In this document: positions 18,295 to 27,526 of the stretch, in pieces | Layout of the letters: every line of letters starts with the position of its first letter | How positions within the stretch are numbered: the first letter of the stretch is position 1 | NCBI GenBank assembly: GCA_023393475.1 | Contig: JAEWLC010000022.1 | Span: 1 to 48,514, forward strand | Reading direction: 5' to 3' | Source of the DNA: Pseudomonadota bacterium | Lineage (GTDB): Bacteria > Pseudomonadota > Alphaproteobacteria > Rhizobiales > Devosiaceae | Length of the DNA stretch: 48,514 bases | Made by a program: the position numbers and the translations under genes | The notes under the pieces: generated by a model | The model's database searches: none | Seen by the model: the letters and a program-made list of their open reading frames with translations, nothing else | What the model was told of the DNA's origin: nothing

Positions 18295-19203
18295 TTAGCC
18301 TTTTAGGACTTCTGCGAGTGTTTGGCCAATCCTTGCAGGCGACTGCGACACCTTTATGCCCGCGCGTTCCATGGCCGCGATCTTGTCTTCCGCGCCGCCC
18401 TTGCCGCCCGAGATCACCGCACCGGCATGGCCCATGGTGCGGCCCGCTGGAGCGGTACGACCGGCGATGAAGCCGGCCATCGGCTTCTTGCGGCCGCGCT
18501 TGGCTTCGTCGATCAGGAACTGTGCCGCGTCCTCTTCGGCCGAGCCGCCGATTTCGCCGATCATGATGATCGACTTGGTGGCCTCGTCCTTGAGGAACAG
18601 CTCGAGCACATCGATGAATTCCGTGCCCTTGACCGGATCGCCGCCGATACCTACGGCGGTGGTCTGGCCGAGGCCGGCATTGGTGGTCTGGAACACTGCC
18701 TCATAGGTAAGCGTGCCGGAGCGCGAAACAATGCCCACCGAGCCCTTCGAGAAGATCGAGCCCGGCATGATGCCGATCTTGCATTCTTCCGGCGTCAGAA
18801 CGCCCGGGCAGTTCGGGCCGAGCAGCCGCGAGTTCGACTTTTCGAGCTTGGCCTTCACCCGCACCATGTCGAGCACCGGGATGCCCTCGGTGATGCAGAC
18901 GATCAGCGGGATCTCCGCCTCGATCGCCTCGATGATGGCGTCGGCGGCGCCCGGCGGCGGCACATAGACCACCGAGGCGTTGGCGTTCGTGCGTTCCTTG
19001 CCTTCGGCGACCGAGGCAAAGACCGGCAGCGTCGCGCCGCTGTCGAGCCCCGAGGTCCAGATTTCGCCGGCCTTCTTGGGGTTCACGCCACCAACCATCT
19101 TGGTGCCGTAATAGGCAAGCGCCTGCTCGGTGTGGAACGTGCCGGTCTTGCCGGTCAGGCCCTGGACGAGAACGCGGGTGTCTTTGTTGACGAGGATGGA
19201 CAT
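18295..19203 (-). CDS. sucD: Succinyl-CoA synthetase subunit alpha
   Basis: Together with SucC it converts succinyl-CoA to succinate with formation of a nucleoside triphosphate. The 302-aa protein has the N-terminal CoA-binding Rossmann domain (LVQGLTGKTGTFH) and the phosphorylated His259 in TMGHAGAV, with Glu217 in GEIGG. The start is 17 nt after the sucC stop, so the two are in one operon. Confidence 0.98.
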   Translation of the reverse strand: MSILVNKDTRVLVQGLTGKTGTFHTEQALAYYGTKMVGGVNPKKAGEIWTSGLDSGATLPVFASVAEGKERTNANASVVYVPPPGAADAIIEAIEAEIPLIVCITEGIPVLDMVRVKAKLEKSNSRLLGPNCPGVLTPEECKIGIMPGSIFSKGSVGIVSRSGTLTYEAVFQTTNAGLGQTTAVGIGGDPVKGTEFIDVLELFLKDEATKSIIMIGEIGGSAEEDAAQFLIDEAKRGRKKPMAGFIAGRTAPAGRTMGHAGAVISGGKGGAEDKIAAMERAGIKVSQSPARIGQTLAEVLKG

Positions 19204-19220
19204 CTGTTCGCTTTCCCGGC

Positions 19221-20417
19221 TCAGCGGTTCTTCACGGCGGCGACGATCTTCTGCGCCGCGTCGTCGAGGTCGTCGGCCGAGATCACATCGAGCCCGGACG
19301 AATTGAGGATGGCCTTGCCTTCCTTGACATTGGTGCCTTCGAGACGGACCACCAGCGGCACCTGGAGGCCCACTTCCTTCACTGCAGCGATCACGCCTTC
19401 CGCGATGATGTCGCAGCGCATGATGCCGCCGAAGATGTTGACCAGGATGCCCTTCACCGCCGGATCGGCCGTGATGATCTTGAACGCCGCCGTCACCTTC
19501 TCCTTGGAGGCGCCGCCGCCCACGTCGAGGAAGTTGGCGGGCTCGGCGCCATAGAGCTTGATGATGTCCATCGTCGCCATGGCGAGGCCGGCGCCGTTGA
19601 CCATGCAGCCGATATTGCCGTCGAGCGCCACATAGGCGAGGTCGAACTTCGATGCCTCGATTTCCTTGGCGTCTTCCTCGGTGAGGTCGCGCAGCGGCTT
19701 CAATTCGTCGTGGCGGAAGCCCGCGTTGTTGTCGAAGCTCATCTTGGCGTCGAGCACGCGGATATGCCCGTTCTGCATGACGATCAGCGGGTTCACTTCG
19801 AGGAGGCTCATGTCCTTCTCGACGAAGGCGCGATACAGCGCCGGGAAGACGAGGCCGGCATCGGTGCGCGCCGCGCCTTCAAGCTTCAGCGCATCGGCGA
19901 GCTTCTCGACGTCGTCGGTGGTGACCCCGGTAGTCGGGTCGATCGCGACTGTGATGATCTTTTCCGGCGTGTCATGCGCCACCGTTTCGATGTCCATGCC
20001 GCCTTCGGTCGAAACCACGAAGGCGACGCGGCCGACCGAGCGATCGACCAGCAGCGAGCAGTAGAGTTCGCGGGCGATATCGGCGCCGTCCTCGATATAG
20101 AGGCGGTTCACCTGCTTGCCGGCCGGGCCGGTCTGCTTGGTGACGAGCGTGTTGCCGAGCATTTCCTTGGCGTTGGCCGCCACTTCCGCCGCCGACTTCG
20201 CAACGCGCACACCGCCCTTGGCATCGGCCGGCAGTTCCTTGAACTTCCCCTTGCCGCGCCCGCCGGCATGGATCTGGCTCTTCACCACATAGAGCGGGCC
20301 CGGCAGCTGTGCCGCGGCGGCCTCGGCTTCGTCGGGCGAAAAGATCGCGACGCCCTTGGCCACCGGCAGGCCATAGGTTGCGAGCAGGGCCTTGGCCTGG
20401 TGTTCGTGGATGTTCAT
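19221..20417 (-). CDS. sucC: Succinyl-CoA synthetase subunit beta
   Basis: The nucleotide-binding subunit of succinyl-CoA synthetase is 398 aa long, normal for the family. An N-terminal ATP-grasp fold with the GGRGKGKF loop near residues 52-59 is followed by the C-terminal flavodoxin-like domain (NIFGGIMRCD) that meets the SucD phosphohistidine. Start MNIHEHQAK is typical. It is preceded by an unrelated secreted-protein gene rather than directly by mdh. Confidence 0.98.
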   Translation of the reverse strand: MNIHEHQAKALLATYGLPVAKGVAIFSPDEAEAAAAQLPGPLYVVKSQIHAGGRGKGKFKELPADAKGGVRVAKSAAEVAANAKEMLGNTLVTKQTGPAGKQVNRLYIEDGADIARELYCSLLVDRSVGRVAFVVSTEGGMDIETVAHDTPEKIITVAIDPTTGVTTDDVEKLADALKLEGAARTDAGLVFPALYRAFVEKDMSLLEVNPLIVMQNGHIRVLDAKMSFDNNAGFRHDELKPLRDLTEEDAKEIEASKFDLAYVALDGNIGCMVNGAGLAMATMDIIKLYGAEPANFLDVGGGASKEKVTAAFKIITADPAVKGILVNIFGGIMRCDIIAEGVIAAVKEVGLQVPLVVRLEGTNVKEGKAILNSSGLDVISADDLDDAAQKIVAAVKNR

Positions 20418-20450
20418 GCGCCTGCTCCTAAACCTCTGCTCTGAGGAACT

Positions 20451-21005
20451 TTACGAATTTGCACCGGTGAAGTCCCTGACCAGCGGACGGGCGCCGGGGG
20501 CTATCACCACGGGGTCGGATCTGCAGTCGAACAGCGGCGCCATCGCGCCGATGCCCCGAGCCATGCCATTGGCCTGCTCGAGCGAGGCGTCGACCACGCC
20601 GATCACGCAGCCCGGCGCACCTTCCGCACCGACCCGCGAAACCACCAGCGCCTCGGCCTCGCGACCGTCGACGCTGATCTTGAAGCGAAGGATTGCCGCC
20701 TCCGCCACGCCATCGGCGCCCGTCAGCCATTCGACTGTGTCGCCGATATTGTTGAAGGCCGAGAAGGTCTCGAAATTGCCGCTGCTGACGCCGTAGTCGA
20801 CATCGAGCCGGGCATCGCCTTCCGAGACGAAGACGTCGATGCCATCATGCCCCGGACACTTGAGGTCGGCGCCGCCGTCCTCATAGGTCTGCAGCACTTC
20901 GCACTTCGCATCGTCGATCTTGCTGTAGACGCTCGCAGCTTCGGCGCCGCCGGCGAGGCCGGCGACGGAAACCAGGGTAGTCAGCAGGATGGATGCGGCG
21001 CGCAT
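20451..21005 (-). CDS. Secreted protein of unknown function between mdh and sucC
   Basis: This 184-aa protein has a signal peptide with likely cleavage near residue 23 (AEA). The mature part has four cysteines (in KCEV, KCPG, GCVI and DCRS) and is acidic. GGGAG precedes the ATG. No domain is recognised. It lies 31 nt after mdh and 33 nt before sucC, all on the minus strand, and so is probably co-transcribed with TCA-cycle genes although its product should be periplasmic. Confidence 0.8.
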   Translation of the reverse strand: MRAASILLTTLVSVAGLAGGAEAASVYSKIDDAKCEVLQTYEDGGADLKCPGHDGIDVFVSEGDARLDVDYGVSSGNFETFSAFNNIGDTVEWLTGADGVAEAAILRFKISVDGREAEALVVSRVGAEGAPGCVIGVVDASLEQANGMARGIGAMAPLFDCRSDPVVIAPGARPLVRDFTGANS

Positions 21006-21036
21006 GGCGGGCTCCCGGCTGTGCGGTCGATCTGCC

Positions 21037-21999
21037 TCAGGCCAGCTTCGGCGCGATCTTCTTGCAGGCCTCGATCAGCCCGGCGACCGCGGCCACCGAC
21101 TTGTCGAACTGCTTCTGCTCCGAACCCGAAAGCGAGATCTCGACCACCTTCTCGACGCCACCGGCGCCCAAGACGATCGGCACGCCGACATAGGTGCCCT
21201 TGACGCCGTATTCGCCCTTGAGGAAGGCGGCAGCCGGCAGGATGCGCTTCTTGTCCTTGAGGTAGCTCTCGGCCATCTCGATGGCCGAAGCGGCCGGCGC
21301 GTAGAAGGCCGAACCGGTCTTCAGCAGGCCCACGATCTCGGCGCCGCCATCACGGGTGCGCTGGATGATCTGCTCGAGCTTTTCCTTGGTGAGCCAGCCC
21401 ATCTTGACGAGGTCGGGCAGCGGAATGCCGGCGACGGTCGAGTAGCGCGCCAGCGGCACCATCGTGTCGCCGTGGCCACCGAGCACGAAGGCGGTGACGT
21501 CCTCGACCGAGACCTTGAGCTCCTCGGCGATGAAGTAGCGGAAGCGCGCCGAGTCGAGCACGCCGGCCATGCCGACGACGCGGTTGGCGGGCAGGCCCGA
21601 GAACTTCTGCAGCGCCCAAACCATCGCATCGAGCGGGTTGGTGATGCAGATGACGAAAGCATCAGGCGCGTACTTGGCGATGCCTGCGCCCACCTGCTCC
21701 ATCACCTTGAGGTTGATTTCGAGCAGGTCGTCGCGGCTCATGCCGGGCTTGCGCGGCACGCCCGCGGTGACGATCACCACGTCGGCGCCGACGATGTCCT
21801 TGTATTCGGACGTGCCCTTCAGCGAGGAATTGAAGCCTTCAACCGGGCCGGACTGGCTGAGATCGAGGGCCTTGCCCTGCGGAACGCCATCCATGATGTC
21901 GAACAGGATGACGTCGCCCAACTCTTTGGTCGCGGCCAGAAGTGCCAATGTGCCACCAATCTGTCCCGCACCGATCAGAGCGATCTTCTTGCGCGCCAT
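21037..21999 (-). CDS. mdh: Malate dehydrogenase (LDH-like type)
   Basis: The enzyme interconverts malate and oxaloacetate with NAD. The 320-aa protein belongs to the LDH-like MDH group typical of this class. The NAD motif GAGQIGG is at 10-16, with Asp34 selecting NAD, substrate arginines at 83 and 89 (PRKPGMSR), and catalytic His176 in GGHGD. It opens the mdh-sucCD-sucA-odhB run. Confidence 0.98.
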   Translation of the reverse strand: MARKKIALIGAGQIGGTLALLAATKELGDVILFDIMDGVPQGKALDLSQSGPVEGFNSSLKGTSEYKDIVGADVVIVTAGVPRKPGMSRDDLLEINLKVMEQVGAGIAKYAPDAFVICITNPLDAMVWALQKFSGLPANRVVGMAGVLDSARFRYFIAEELKVSVEDVTAFVLGGHGDTMVPLARYSTVAGIPLPDLVKMGWLTKEKLEQIIQRTRDGGAEIVGLLKTGSAFYAPAASAIEMAESYLKDKKRILPAAAFLKGEYGVKGTYVGVPIVLGAGGVEKVVEISLSGSEQKQFDKSVAAVAGLIEACKKIAPKLA

Positions 22000-22050
22000 C
22001 CACTAACCCCGTTTTGCTTATGCTGGAAATTGCGCGCCCCTATTAACCCT

Positions 22051-22064
22051 CCCCGCTGGCGGGG
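22051..22064 (-). terminator. Hairpin after zapE
   Basis: CCCCGC (22051-22056) and GCGGGG (22059-22064) form a tight stem between zapE and mdh. On the minus strand it is followed by AGGGTTAAT, a poor T-tract, so it may only attenuate transcription from zapE into mdh. Confidence 0.4.
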
Positions 22065-22099
22065 GCAAGTCAGCCGTTGGATGGTAACGCGCCTGTTTG

Positions 22100-23248
22100 T
22101 TAGGGAAGCTGGTGCGCCTCGGTTTCCCGATGCGGCGCGCCCAGATATTGGGCAGATTGCATCTCGATCAGGCGCGAAACGCAGCGCGCGAACTCCGCCC
22201 GGGTCTTGTCGTCCTGCCCCAGTTCGTCGAGCGGCACCGCGAAGCTGGCGGCGAGCTTCACACCGCGGTCGTAGAGCGTGTCGACGAGGAGAATGAAACG
22301 CTTGGCGGCGTTCGAACTCAGCCGGTCGAACTGCGGCACGTGGTCGACCATCAGCGTCTCGAACGCATGGCTGATCCGCACATAGTCGCGCGCCCCGAGC
22401 GGCTTTTCGCACAGCTCGGCGAAACTGAAGCGCGCCGCACCCATCGCGGCCCGTGGCACCACGATCGTCCGCCCCAGCGACTGGATCGAAGTCGGCTCGC
22501 CCGCCTCGCCTCCGGTGAGCTTGAGCCACAGCCGGCCCATCGCCGCATGCACCTCGGGCCCGGTGCCGAAATGATAGACCACCTCGCCCTCGAACTTCAT
22601 CCGCCGGTAGTCGGTCGGCCCGTCGAGTTCGACCACGTCGACATGGTGCTTCAGCGCCGCGATGAACGGCAGCACCAGCTGGCGGTTGAGGCCGTTCTGG
22701 TAGAGATCGTCCGGCCGTGTGTTCGAGGTCGCGACGATCGTGACCCCGGCCTTGAACAGCCGCTCGAACAGCCGCCCCAGCAGCATGGCATTGGTGATGT
22801 CCTGCACCTGGAACTCGTCGAGGCAGAGCAGCCGCACCTCTTCGATCAGCGGCTTCACCACTGCCGCGACGGGATCGGCATCCTCGGCCTGCCCCTGGCG
22901 CGACTTGCGGAAAGCCGCGATCGCCGCGTGCATCTCGTCCATGAACTCATGGAAATGTACGCGCCGCTTCCTGCTCGTCGGGACGAGCGAGAAGAACAGG
23001 TCCATCAGCATGGTCTTGCCGCGCCCGACCTGGCCGACGAGATAGACCCCGCGAACAGGCGCCGGCCCGCCGAACAACCCCGAGAGCAGCCCACGCGACG
23101 CGTTCTGCGCGGCGAACTCGGTCGCCACCCGGTCGAGCGCCCCGGCGGCGCGGACCTGCAGCAGGTCCGGCGTCAAGGCGCCGCTCCGCGTGAGCGCGTT
23201 CAGCCTGTCGGTGACGGGGGTGCCAGGGCGCGCGTTCCGCCGACTCAT
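22100..23248 (-). CDS. zapE: Cell division protein ZapE / AFG1-like ATPase
   Basis: ZapE is a cytoplasmic AAA-like ATPase that affects Z-ring dynamics; the mitochondrial relative AFG1/LACE1 acts in protein quality control. The 382-aa protein has Walker A GQVGRGKT at 72-79 and Walker B LCLDEFQ at 141-147, plus the family segments HFHEFM and TSNTRPDDLYQNGL. It lies directly upstream of mdh, a common arrangement in related genomes. Confidence 0.93.
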   Translation of the reverse strand: MSRRNARPGTPVTDRLNALTRSGALTPDLLQVRAAGALDRVATEFAAQNASRGLLSGLFGGPAPVRGVYLVGQVGRGKTMLMDLFFSLVPTSRKRRVHFHEFMDEMHAAIAAFRKSRQGQAEDADPVAAVVKPLIEEVRLLCLDEFQVQDITNAMLLGRLFERLFKAGVTIVATSNTRPDDLYQNGLNRQLVLPFIAALKHHVDVVELDGPTDYRRMKFEGEVVYHFGTGPEVHAAMGRLWLKLTGGEAGEPTSIQSLGRTIVVPRAAMGAARFSFAELCEKPLGARDYVRISHAFETLMVDHVPQFDRLSSNAAKRFILLVDTLYDRGVKLAASFAVPLDELGQDDKTRAEFARCVSRLIEMQSAQYLGAPHRETEAHQLP

Positions 23249-23374
23249 GCAGTGGGCTCAGCCGAAGTGATCACGGAGCATTCTCGGGAAAAGCGACAGG
23301 CTCTCCGGTTCGAAAGTGGGACACGACAAGGACGTCCCGCGGTTCGAGCATGCAACCGCCCGGAACGCAACAGC

Positions 23375-24010
23375 CTAGCCGACGAGGGAGATGCCCTGGC
23401 CACCGGCAAGCGTGCCGATGAAGCGGTCGCCCGAGAGGATCAGCGACGCGACGATGTCGTTGTTCTCGTCGAACAGCTGCACCTGGTTGCCGACCAGCTG
23501 CCAGCTCGCCACGACGGCTAGCCCGGCAAGCGAGCAGCCCGGCGTCGAGGCGCGGAAGCGCGAGGTGCCGGCCTTGGTCGTCTGCGTCAGGTTCAGCTTG
23601 CACTGCTCCGCGCCCGAAACGACGGTCCAGCCGCCGAGCAGCTTTTCGACCGTCAGGCCGGTGGTCAGGTCGCGGCTCGAGGTCGCCGGAGCACCGCCCG
23701 CGCCACCGAGCGTCGAGAAAGAGCCATCATTCGAAGCAACCAGCGCCGGCTGCCCGATCGAGCCGGGGGTGACGCCGCCGGCCTGGCCCGGCACCAGCGG
23801 AGCCGGCGCGCCGAGCGACGCCTGCTGCACCTGCGTGCCCGGGATGGCGTTGAGATCGGTACTCGCCACCGGCGTATTCTGGATCGGCGTGATGGTCTCG
23901 GTCGACGCGATACTCTTGGTGGTCACCCCGCTCGACGCGCAACCGCTCAGAACCAGCGCTGCACCGGCGAACACCGCAAAGGAAACGCTCGCGCGCTTCG
24001 AAATCGTCAT
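23375..24010 (-). CDS. Omp19-like lipoprotein with AprI/Inh protease-inhibitor domain
   Basis: This 211-aa protein has a lipoprotein signal peptide with lipobox VLSGC (Cys24), a low-complexity Pro/Gly/Ala/Thr linker to about 115, and a C-terminal domain of about 90 residues. That domain (LLGGWTVVSGAEQCKL to GDRFIGTLAGGQGISL) resembles Brucella Omp19, whose Inh-type eight-stranded barrel inhibits proteases. The two domain cysteines (in EQCKL and PGCSL) can form the expected disulfide. The product should be anchored in a membrane facing the periplasm or surface. Confidence 0.85.
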   Translation of the reverse strand: MTISKRASVSFAVFAGAALVLSGCASSGVTTKSIASTETITPIQNTPVASTDLNAIPGTQVQQASLGAPAPLVPGQAGGVTPGSIGQPALVASNDGSFSTLGGAGGAPATSSRDLTTGLTVEKLLGGWTVVSGAEQCKLNLTQTTKAGTSRFRASTPGCSLAGLAVVASWQLVGNQVQLFDENNDIVASLILSGDRFIGTLAGGQGISLVG

Positions 24011-24047
24011 CGGCCCTGCTCCGCCAATGGTTAAGAATAGGTGACCG

Positions 24048-24077
24048 GCGATACAGCCTCGATACCGAAGCCGTCAA
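24048..24077 (-). promoter_or_regulatory. Possible promoter of the Omp19-like gene
   Basis: On the minus strand TTGACG (24077-24072) is followed after 18 nt by TATCGC (24053-24048), about 38 nt before the ATG. The -35 fits the alphaproteobacterial consensus; the -10 is weak. Confidence 0.4.
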
Positions 24078-24258
24078 CCGCCAAAGCCCCGGTTCCCCTA
24101 TGTCCGCACCAATGTGGCGGAGTTAGGGACGGCCGGCAGCCGGCCGGCCTACCGGTGCAACCCGGGCACGGTCGGCACCACCCTCGTTCAGGTTTTCCAT
24201 TGAACCTTGACGCCTTTGGCCTATTTCCTTGGAACGCGCCCCAAACCCCGGCCCCTTC

Positions 24259-24954
24259 ATGCCCGCTTCTGTCGTCGATGCCAAAGCCGTCAACCTCAGC
24301 CTGAAGAGTGGCGGCGAGCCGCTGCACATCCTCAAGAATGTCGACCTGACGCTCGGCGCGGGCGAGGTCACCGCCATCGTCGGCCCCTCCGGCAGCGGCA
24401 AGACCTCGCTGCTGATGGTCCTCTCCGGCCTCGAGCAGGCCACCACAGGCTCGATCACCGTCGCCGGCACCGAGATCACGAAGCTAAACGAGGACCAGTT
24501 GGCGGTGTTTCGCCGCGATGTCCTCGGCATCCTGTTCCAGAACTTCCATCTCATCCCCTCGCTGACCGCACTCGAGAATGTCGCGCTGACCCTCGAGATC
24601 GCCCACCCGGCCATGCCCTGGGCCCAGGTACGCGACCGCGCCGCGGCCGCCCTCGCCGATGTCGGCCTCGCGGCCCGCCTTACCCACCTGCCGAGCGCCC
24701 TGTCGGGCGGCGAGCAGCAACGCGTCGGCCTCGCCCGCGCCATGGTCGGCGAACCCCGGCTGCTGCTGGCTGACGAGCCTACCGGCAATCTCGACCAGGA
24801 AACCGGCGCCCATGTCATCGAGCTGATGTTCGGCCTCGCGCGCCAGCGCGGTGCCTCGATCCTTCTCATCACCCACGACCCGCAGCTCGCCCTGAAGGCG
24901 GATCGCCAGCTGCACATGAGCGAGGGCCACCTCACCGAGCGGGTGCCGGCTTGA
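24259..24954 (+). CDS. ABC transporter ATP-binding protein (YbbA/LolD-like)
   Basis: This 231-aa ATPase has Walker A GPSGSGKT (42-49), the signature LSGGEQ (148-153) and Walker B LLLADEP (168-174), and belongs to the MacB/LolD/YbbA group that works with FtsX-type permeases. I chose the ATG at 24259; a TTG at 24229 would add ten residues, and neither has a good ribosome binding site. Its stop overlaps the permease start. In E. coli YbbA/YbbP the substrate is unknown, and the genes often stand near a TesA-type esterase, which is absent here. Confidence 0.9.
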   Translation: MPASVVDAKAVNLSLKSGGEPLHILKNVDLTLGAGEVTAIVGPSGSGKTSLLMVLSGLEQATTGSITVAGTEITKLNEDQLAVFRRDVLGILFQNFHLIPSLTALENVALTLEIAHPAMPWAQVRDRAAAALADVGLAARLTHLPSALSGGEQQRVGLARAMVGEPRLLLADEPTGNLDQETGAHVIELMFGLARQRGASILLITHDPQLALKADRQLHMSEGHLTERVPA

Positions 24955-27491
24955 GTTGGCTTAGCGGTTGGCTGCGCGTCGCCATCCGCGACCTGCGCGG
25001 CGACCTCCGCCGCTTCACCATCCTCCTCGCCTGCCTCGCGCTCGGCGTCGGCACCATCACGCTGGTCGGCTCGGTCGGCGCGGCGCTGCAATCGGCGCTG
25101 CTGCGCGATGCCCGCACCCTGCTCGGCGGCGACGTCGAGGCGACGCTCTCCTATCGCGCCGCCAATCCCGATGAGCGCGCCCTGTTCGAAAGCCTCGGCC
25201 GGACCAGCGAGGTCATCGAGGTGCAGGGGCGCGCCGATGGCGGCAGCGGCTCGGTCTTCCTCGCCATCCGCGCCGTCGACGACAACTACCCCCTGATCGG
25301 CACCGTCACGCTCGAGGGCGACACCGCCACCCTGCCCGAGCTTCTCGCCGAGCGCGATGGCGGCCACGGCCTCGTCGTCGATCCGCTGCTGCTCGACCGC
25401 CTTGGCCTCAAGCTCGGCGACTCCGTGACGGTCGGCGACGCCCCCTTCGTACTCACCGGCCTCCTCGGCAAGACCCCGGACCAGGTCACCTCGGGCGTGC
25501 AGTTCGGCCTTTCCGCGCTGATGTCGGTCGATGCGGTCAACGCGACCGGCATACTCAAGCCCGGCGTCCTCGCCAGCTGGCGCTACAAGATGCTGACTGG
25601 CACCGCCGACTTCGAGACGGTGAAGGCAACCATCCAGAGCCGCTCTCCCGATGCCGGCTGGAAGGTCAATTCGCCGCGTGACGCCACCGCCGACCTCAGC
25701 CGCTTCTTCGACATTTTCGCCCGCTTCCTCACCATTGTCGGCCTGTCCTCGCTGCTGGTCGGCGGCGTCGGCGTTTCCAATGCCATCTCCGCCTATGTCA
25801 CCGAGCGCCAGCGCTCCATCGCGACGATGAAGGCGCTCGGTGCCACCGGCCCGCACATCCTCTTCCATTTCCTCACCCAGGTGCTGCTGCTGACCGTGGT
25901 CGGCATCGTCCTCGGCCTGATCCTCGGCACGCTTCTCGCGATGGTGATCCTGCCGATCCTCGGGGGGCTCCTCGGCCTCGCGCTCCCCGCCGTGGTCGAT
26001 ATCCCGACGCTGTGGACAGCCACCGGCTTCGGGCTCCTGACCGGCTTTGCCTTCGGCTACCTGCCGCTGGTGCGCGCCGAGCGGTTGAAGCCGGCGCTGC
26101 TGTTCCGTTCGGCCGGCTCCGCCATCGAGGGCGGCCTCACCCGGCGCGACCTGCTCCGCCCCAGCCTCTGGCTGCCGCTCGGCCTCGCCATCGCCGCGAT
26201 CTACGGGCTCGCCGCGCTGACCACCGGCCGCCCCCTGCTCGTCCTCTGGTACGCGATCGGTGTCCTCGCCGCCTTCGCCATCCTGCGCCTCGCCGCATGG
26301 GCGCTGCAGCGGTTGCTGAAGCTCATTCCGCCCCTGCCCAACGCCGCGCTCCGCAACGCCATCAAGGCCATCCACCGCCCCGGTGCGCCCGCCCCGGTGG
26401 TGATCCTGTCGCTCGGCCTCGGCCTTGCGCTGCTGCTGCTCATCGCCCTGATCGACGGCAACCTCCGCCACCAGCTCGACCGCGAGTCGATCCCCAACGC
26501 GCCGAGCTTCGTCTTCATGGATCTCTTCGAGGACGAGGTCGCGGCGATCCGCGATTTCACCGTCAACGACAAGGGCGTCGAGCTCTTTTCCGACCTGCCC
26601 ATGATCACCGGCGCCATCGAGGCCATCAACGATGTGCCGGTAAAGGAGCTCGAGCGCACCCCGCCGCCCGAGTTCGCCTTCGTGCTCGATGGTGAGATTC
26701 CGCTCACCGCTGCCGACGCGCTGCCCGACAATTCCACCGTCACCGAAGGCAGCTGGTGGCCTCCCGGCATGACCGGCGAGCCGCAGGTCTCCGTGTTCCA
26801 GCGCCTCAAGGAACCACTCGGCCTCGCGATCGGCGACACCCTGACCTTCCGCATTTTCGGCGAGCCGGTGACCGTCAGGATCGGCAGTTTCCGCGACTAT
26901 GCCTGGCGCTCCGGCAGCGTGAACTTTGGCTTCGTGCTTTCGCCCAATGCGCTTGAAGCCTTCCCGCTCAGTTATCTCGGCCTGATGAAGGCGGCGCCCG
27001 GACACGAGCGCGAGGTGGAGCAGCGGCTGGTCGCGGCCTTCCCGGACCTGCTCTTCATCCCGGTGGGAGAAGCACTCGAGACCTTCACCGCCATCCTCGC
27101 CAACGTCACCACCGCGGTCGAGGTGATCGGCGGCCTCGCCGTCGTGTCGGGCGTGCTGGTCCTCGCCGGCGCCATGGCCGCCGGCCGCCGCCAGCGCGAA
27201 TCCGATGCCGTGGTGATGAAGGTTCTCGGCGCCACCCGCGGCGACGTGGTGCGCGCCTTCCTCGTCGAATACGGCATGCTGGGCCTGCTGTCGGCGCTGC
27301 TGGCCTCGCTGCTCGGCCTTGCCGGCACCTGGGCCTTTGTCGAATATGTGCTGGAAATCGACTTCTGGGCCGATCCGGCGCTGATCTTCTGGGTCGCCGC
27401 CGGCACCATTGCTCTCGCCATCATCGTCGGCATGGCGACGACCTGGTCAGCGCTGTCGACGCGGCCGGCAACCTTTCTGCGCGAGGAGTGA
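24951..27491 (+). CDS. ABC transporter permease (YbbP-like, FtsX domains)
   Basis: This 846-aa inner-membrane protein starts at a TTG whose TTGA overlaps the ATPase stop. It has an N-terminal helix (VAIRDLRGDLRRF), a periplasmic MacB-type domain, a first FtsX set of three helices (about 255-365), a middle set of helices, a second periplasmic domain and a C-terminal FtsX set (about 710-840). This ten-helix, two-domain layout is that of YbbP. Such machines use ATP to move or extract lipids, lipoproteins or peptides at the outer leaf; the substrate here is unknown. Confidence 0.9.
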   Translation: MSWLSGWLRVAIRDLRGDLRRFTILLACLALGVGTITLVGSVGAALQSALLRDARTLLGGDVEATLSYRAANPDERALFESLGRTSEVIEVQGRADGGSGSVFLAIRAVDDNYPLIGTVTLEGDTATLPELLAERDGGHGLVVDPLLLDRLGLKLGDSVTVGDAPFVLTGLLGKTPDQVTSGVQFGLSALMSVDAVNATGILKPGVLASWRYKMLTGTADFETVKATIQSRSPDAGWKVNSPRDATADLSRFFDIFARFLTIVGLSSLLVGGVGVSNAISAYVTERQRSIATMKALGATGPHILFHFLTQVLLLTVVGIVLGLILGTLLAMVILPILGGLLGLALPAVVDIPTLWTATGFGLLTGFAFGYLPLVRAERLKPALLFRSAGSAIEGGLTRRDLLRPSLWLPLGLAIAAIYGLAALTTGRPLLVLWYAIGVLAAFAILRLAAWALQRLLKLIPPLPNAALRNAIKAIHRPGAPAPVVILSLGLGLALLLLIALIDGNLRHQLDRESIPNAPSFVFMDLFEDEVAAIRDFTVNDKGVELFSDLPMITGAIEAINDVPVKELERTPPPEFAFVLDGEIPLTAADALPDNSTVTEGSWWPPGMTGEPQVSVFQRLKEPLGLAIGDTLTFRIFGEPVTVRIGSFRDYAWRSGSVNFGFVLSPNALEAFPLSYLGLMKAAPGHEREVEQRLVAAFPDLLFIPVGEALETFTAILANVTTAVEVIGGLAVVSGVLVLAGAMAAGRRQRESDAVVMKVLGATRGDVVRAFLVEYGMLGLLSALLASLLGLAGTWAFVEYVLEIDFWADPALIFWVAAGTIALAIIVGMATTWSALSTRPATFLREE

Positions 27492-27526
27492 TAGGTTAGC
27501 GTCCGCGGCAAAACCGGAGCCAGCCA

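Noticed and set aside
24123..27005. A minus-strand open frame of 960 codons opposite the ABC transporter genes
   Set aside because: It is antisense to a well-supported ATPase and permease, and its product is Gln/Glu/Arg/Gly-rich without domains.
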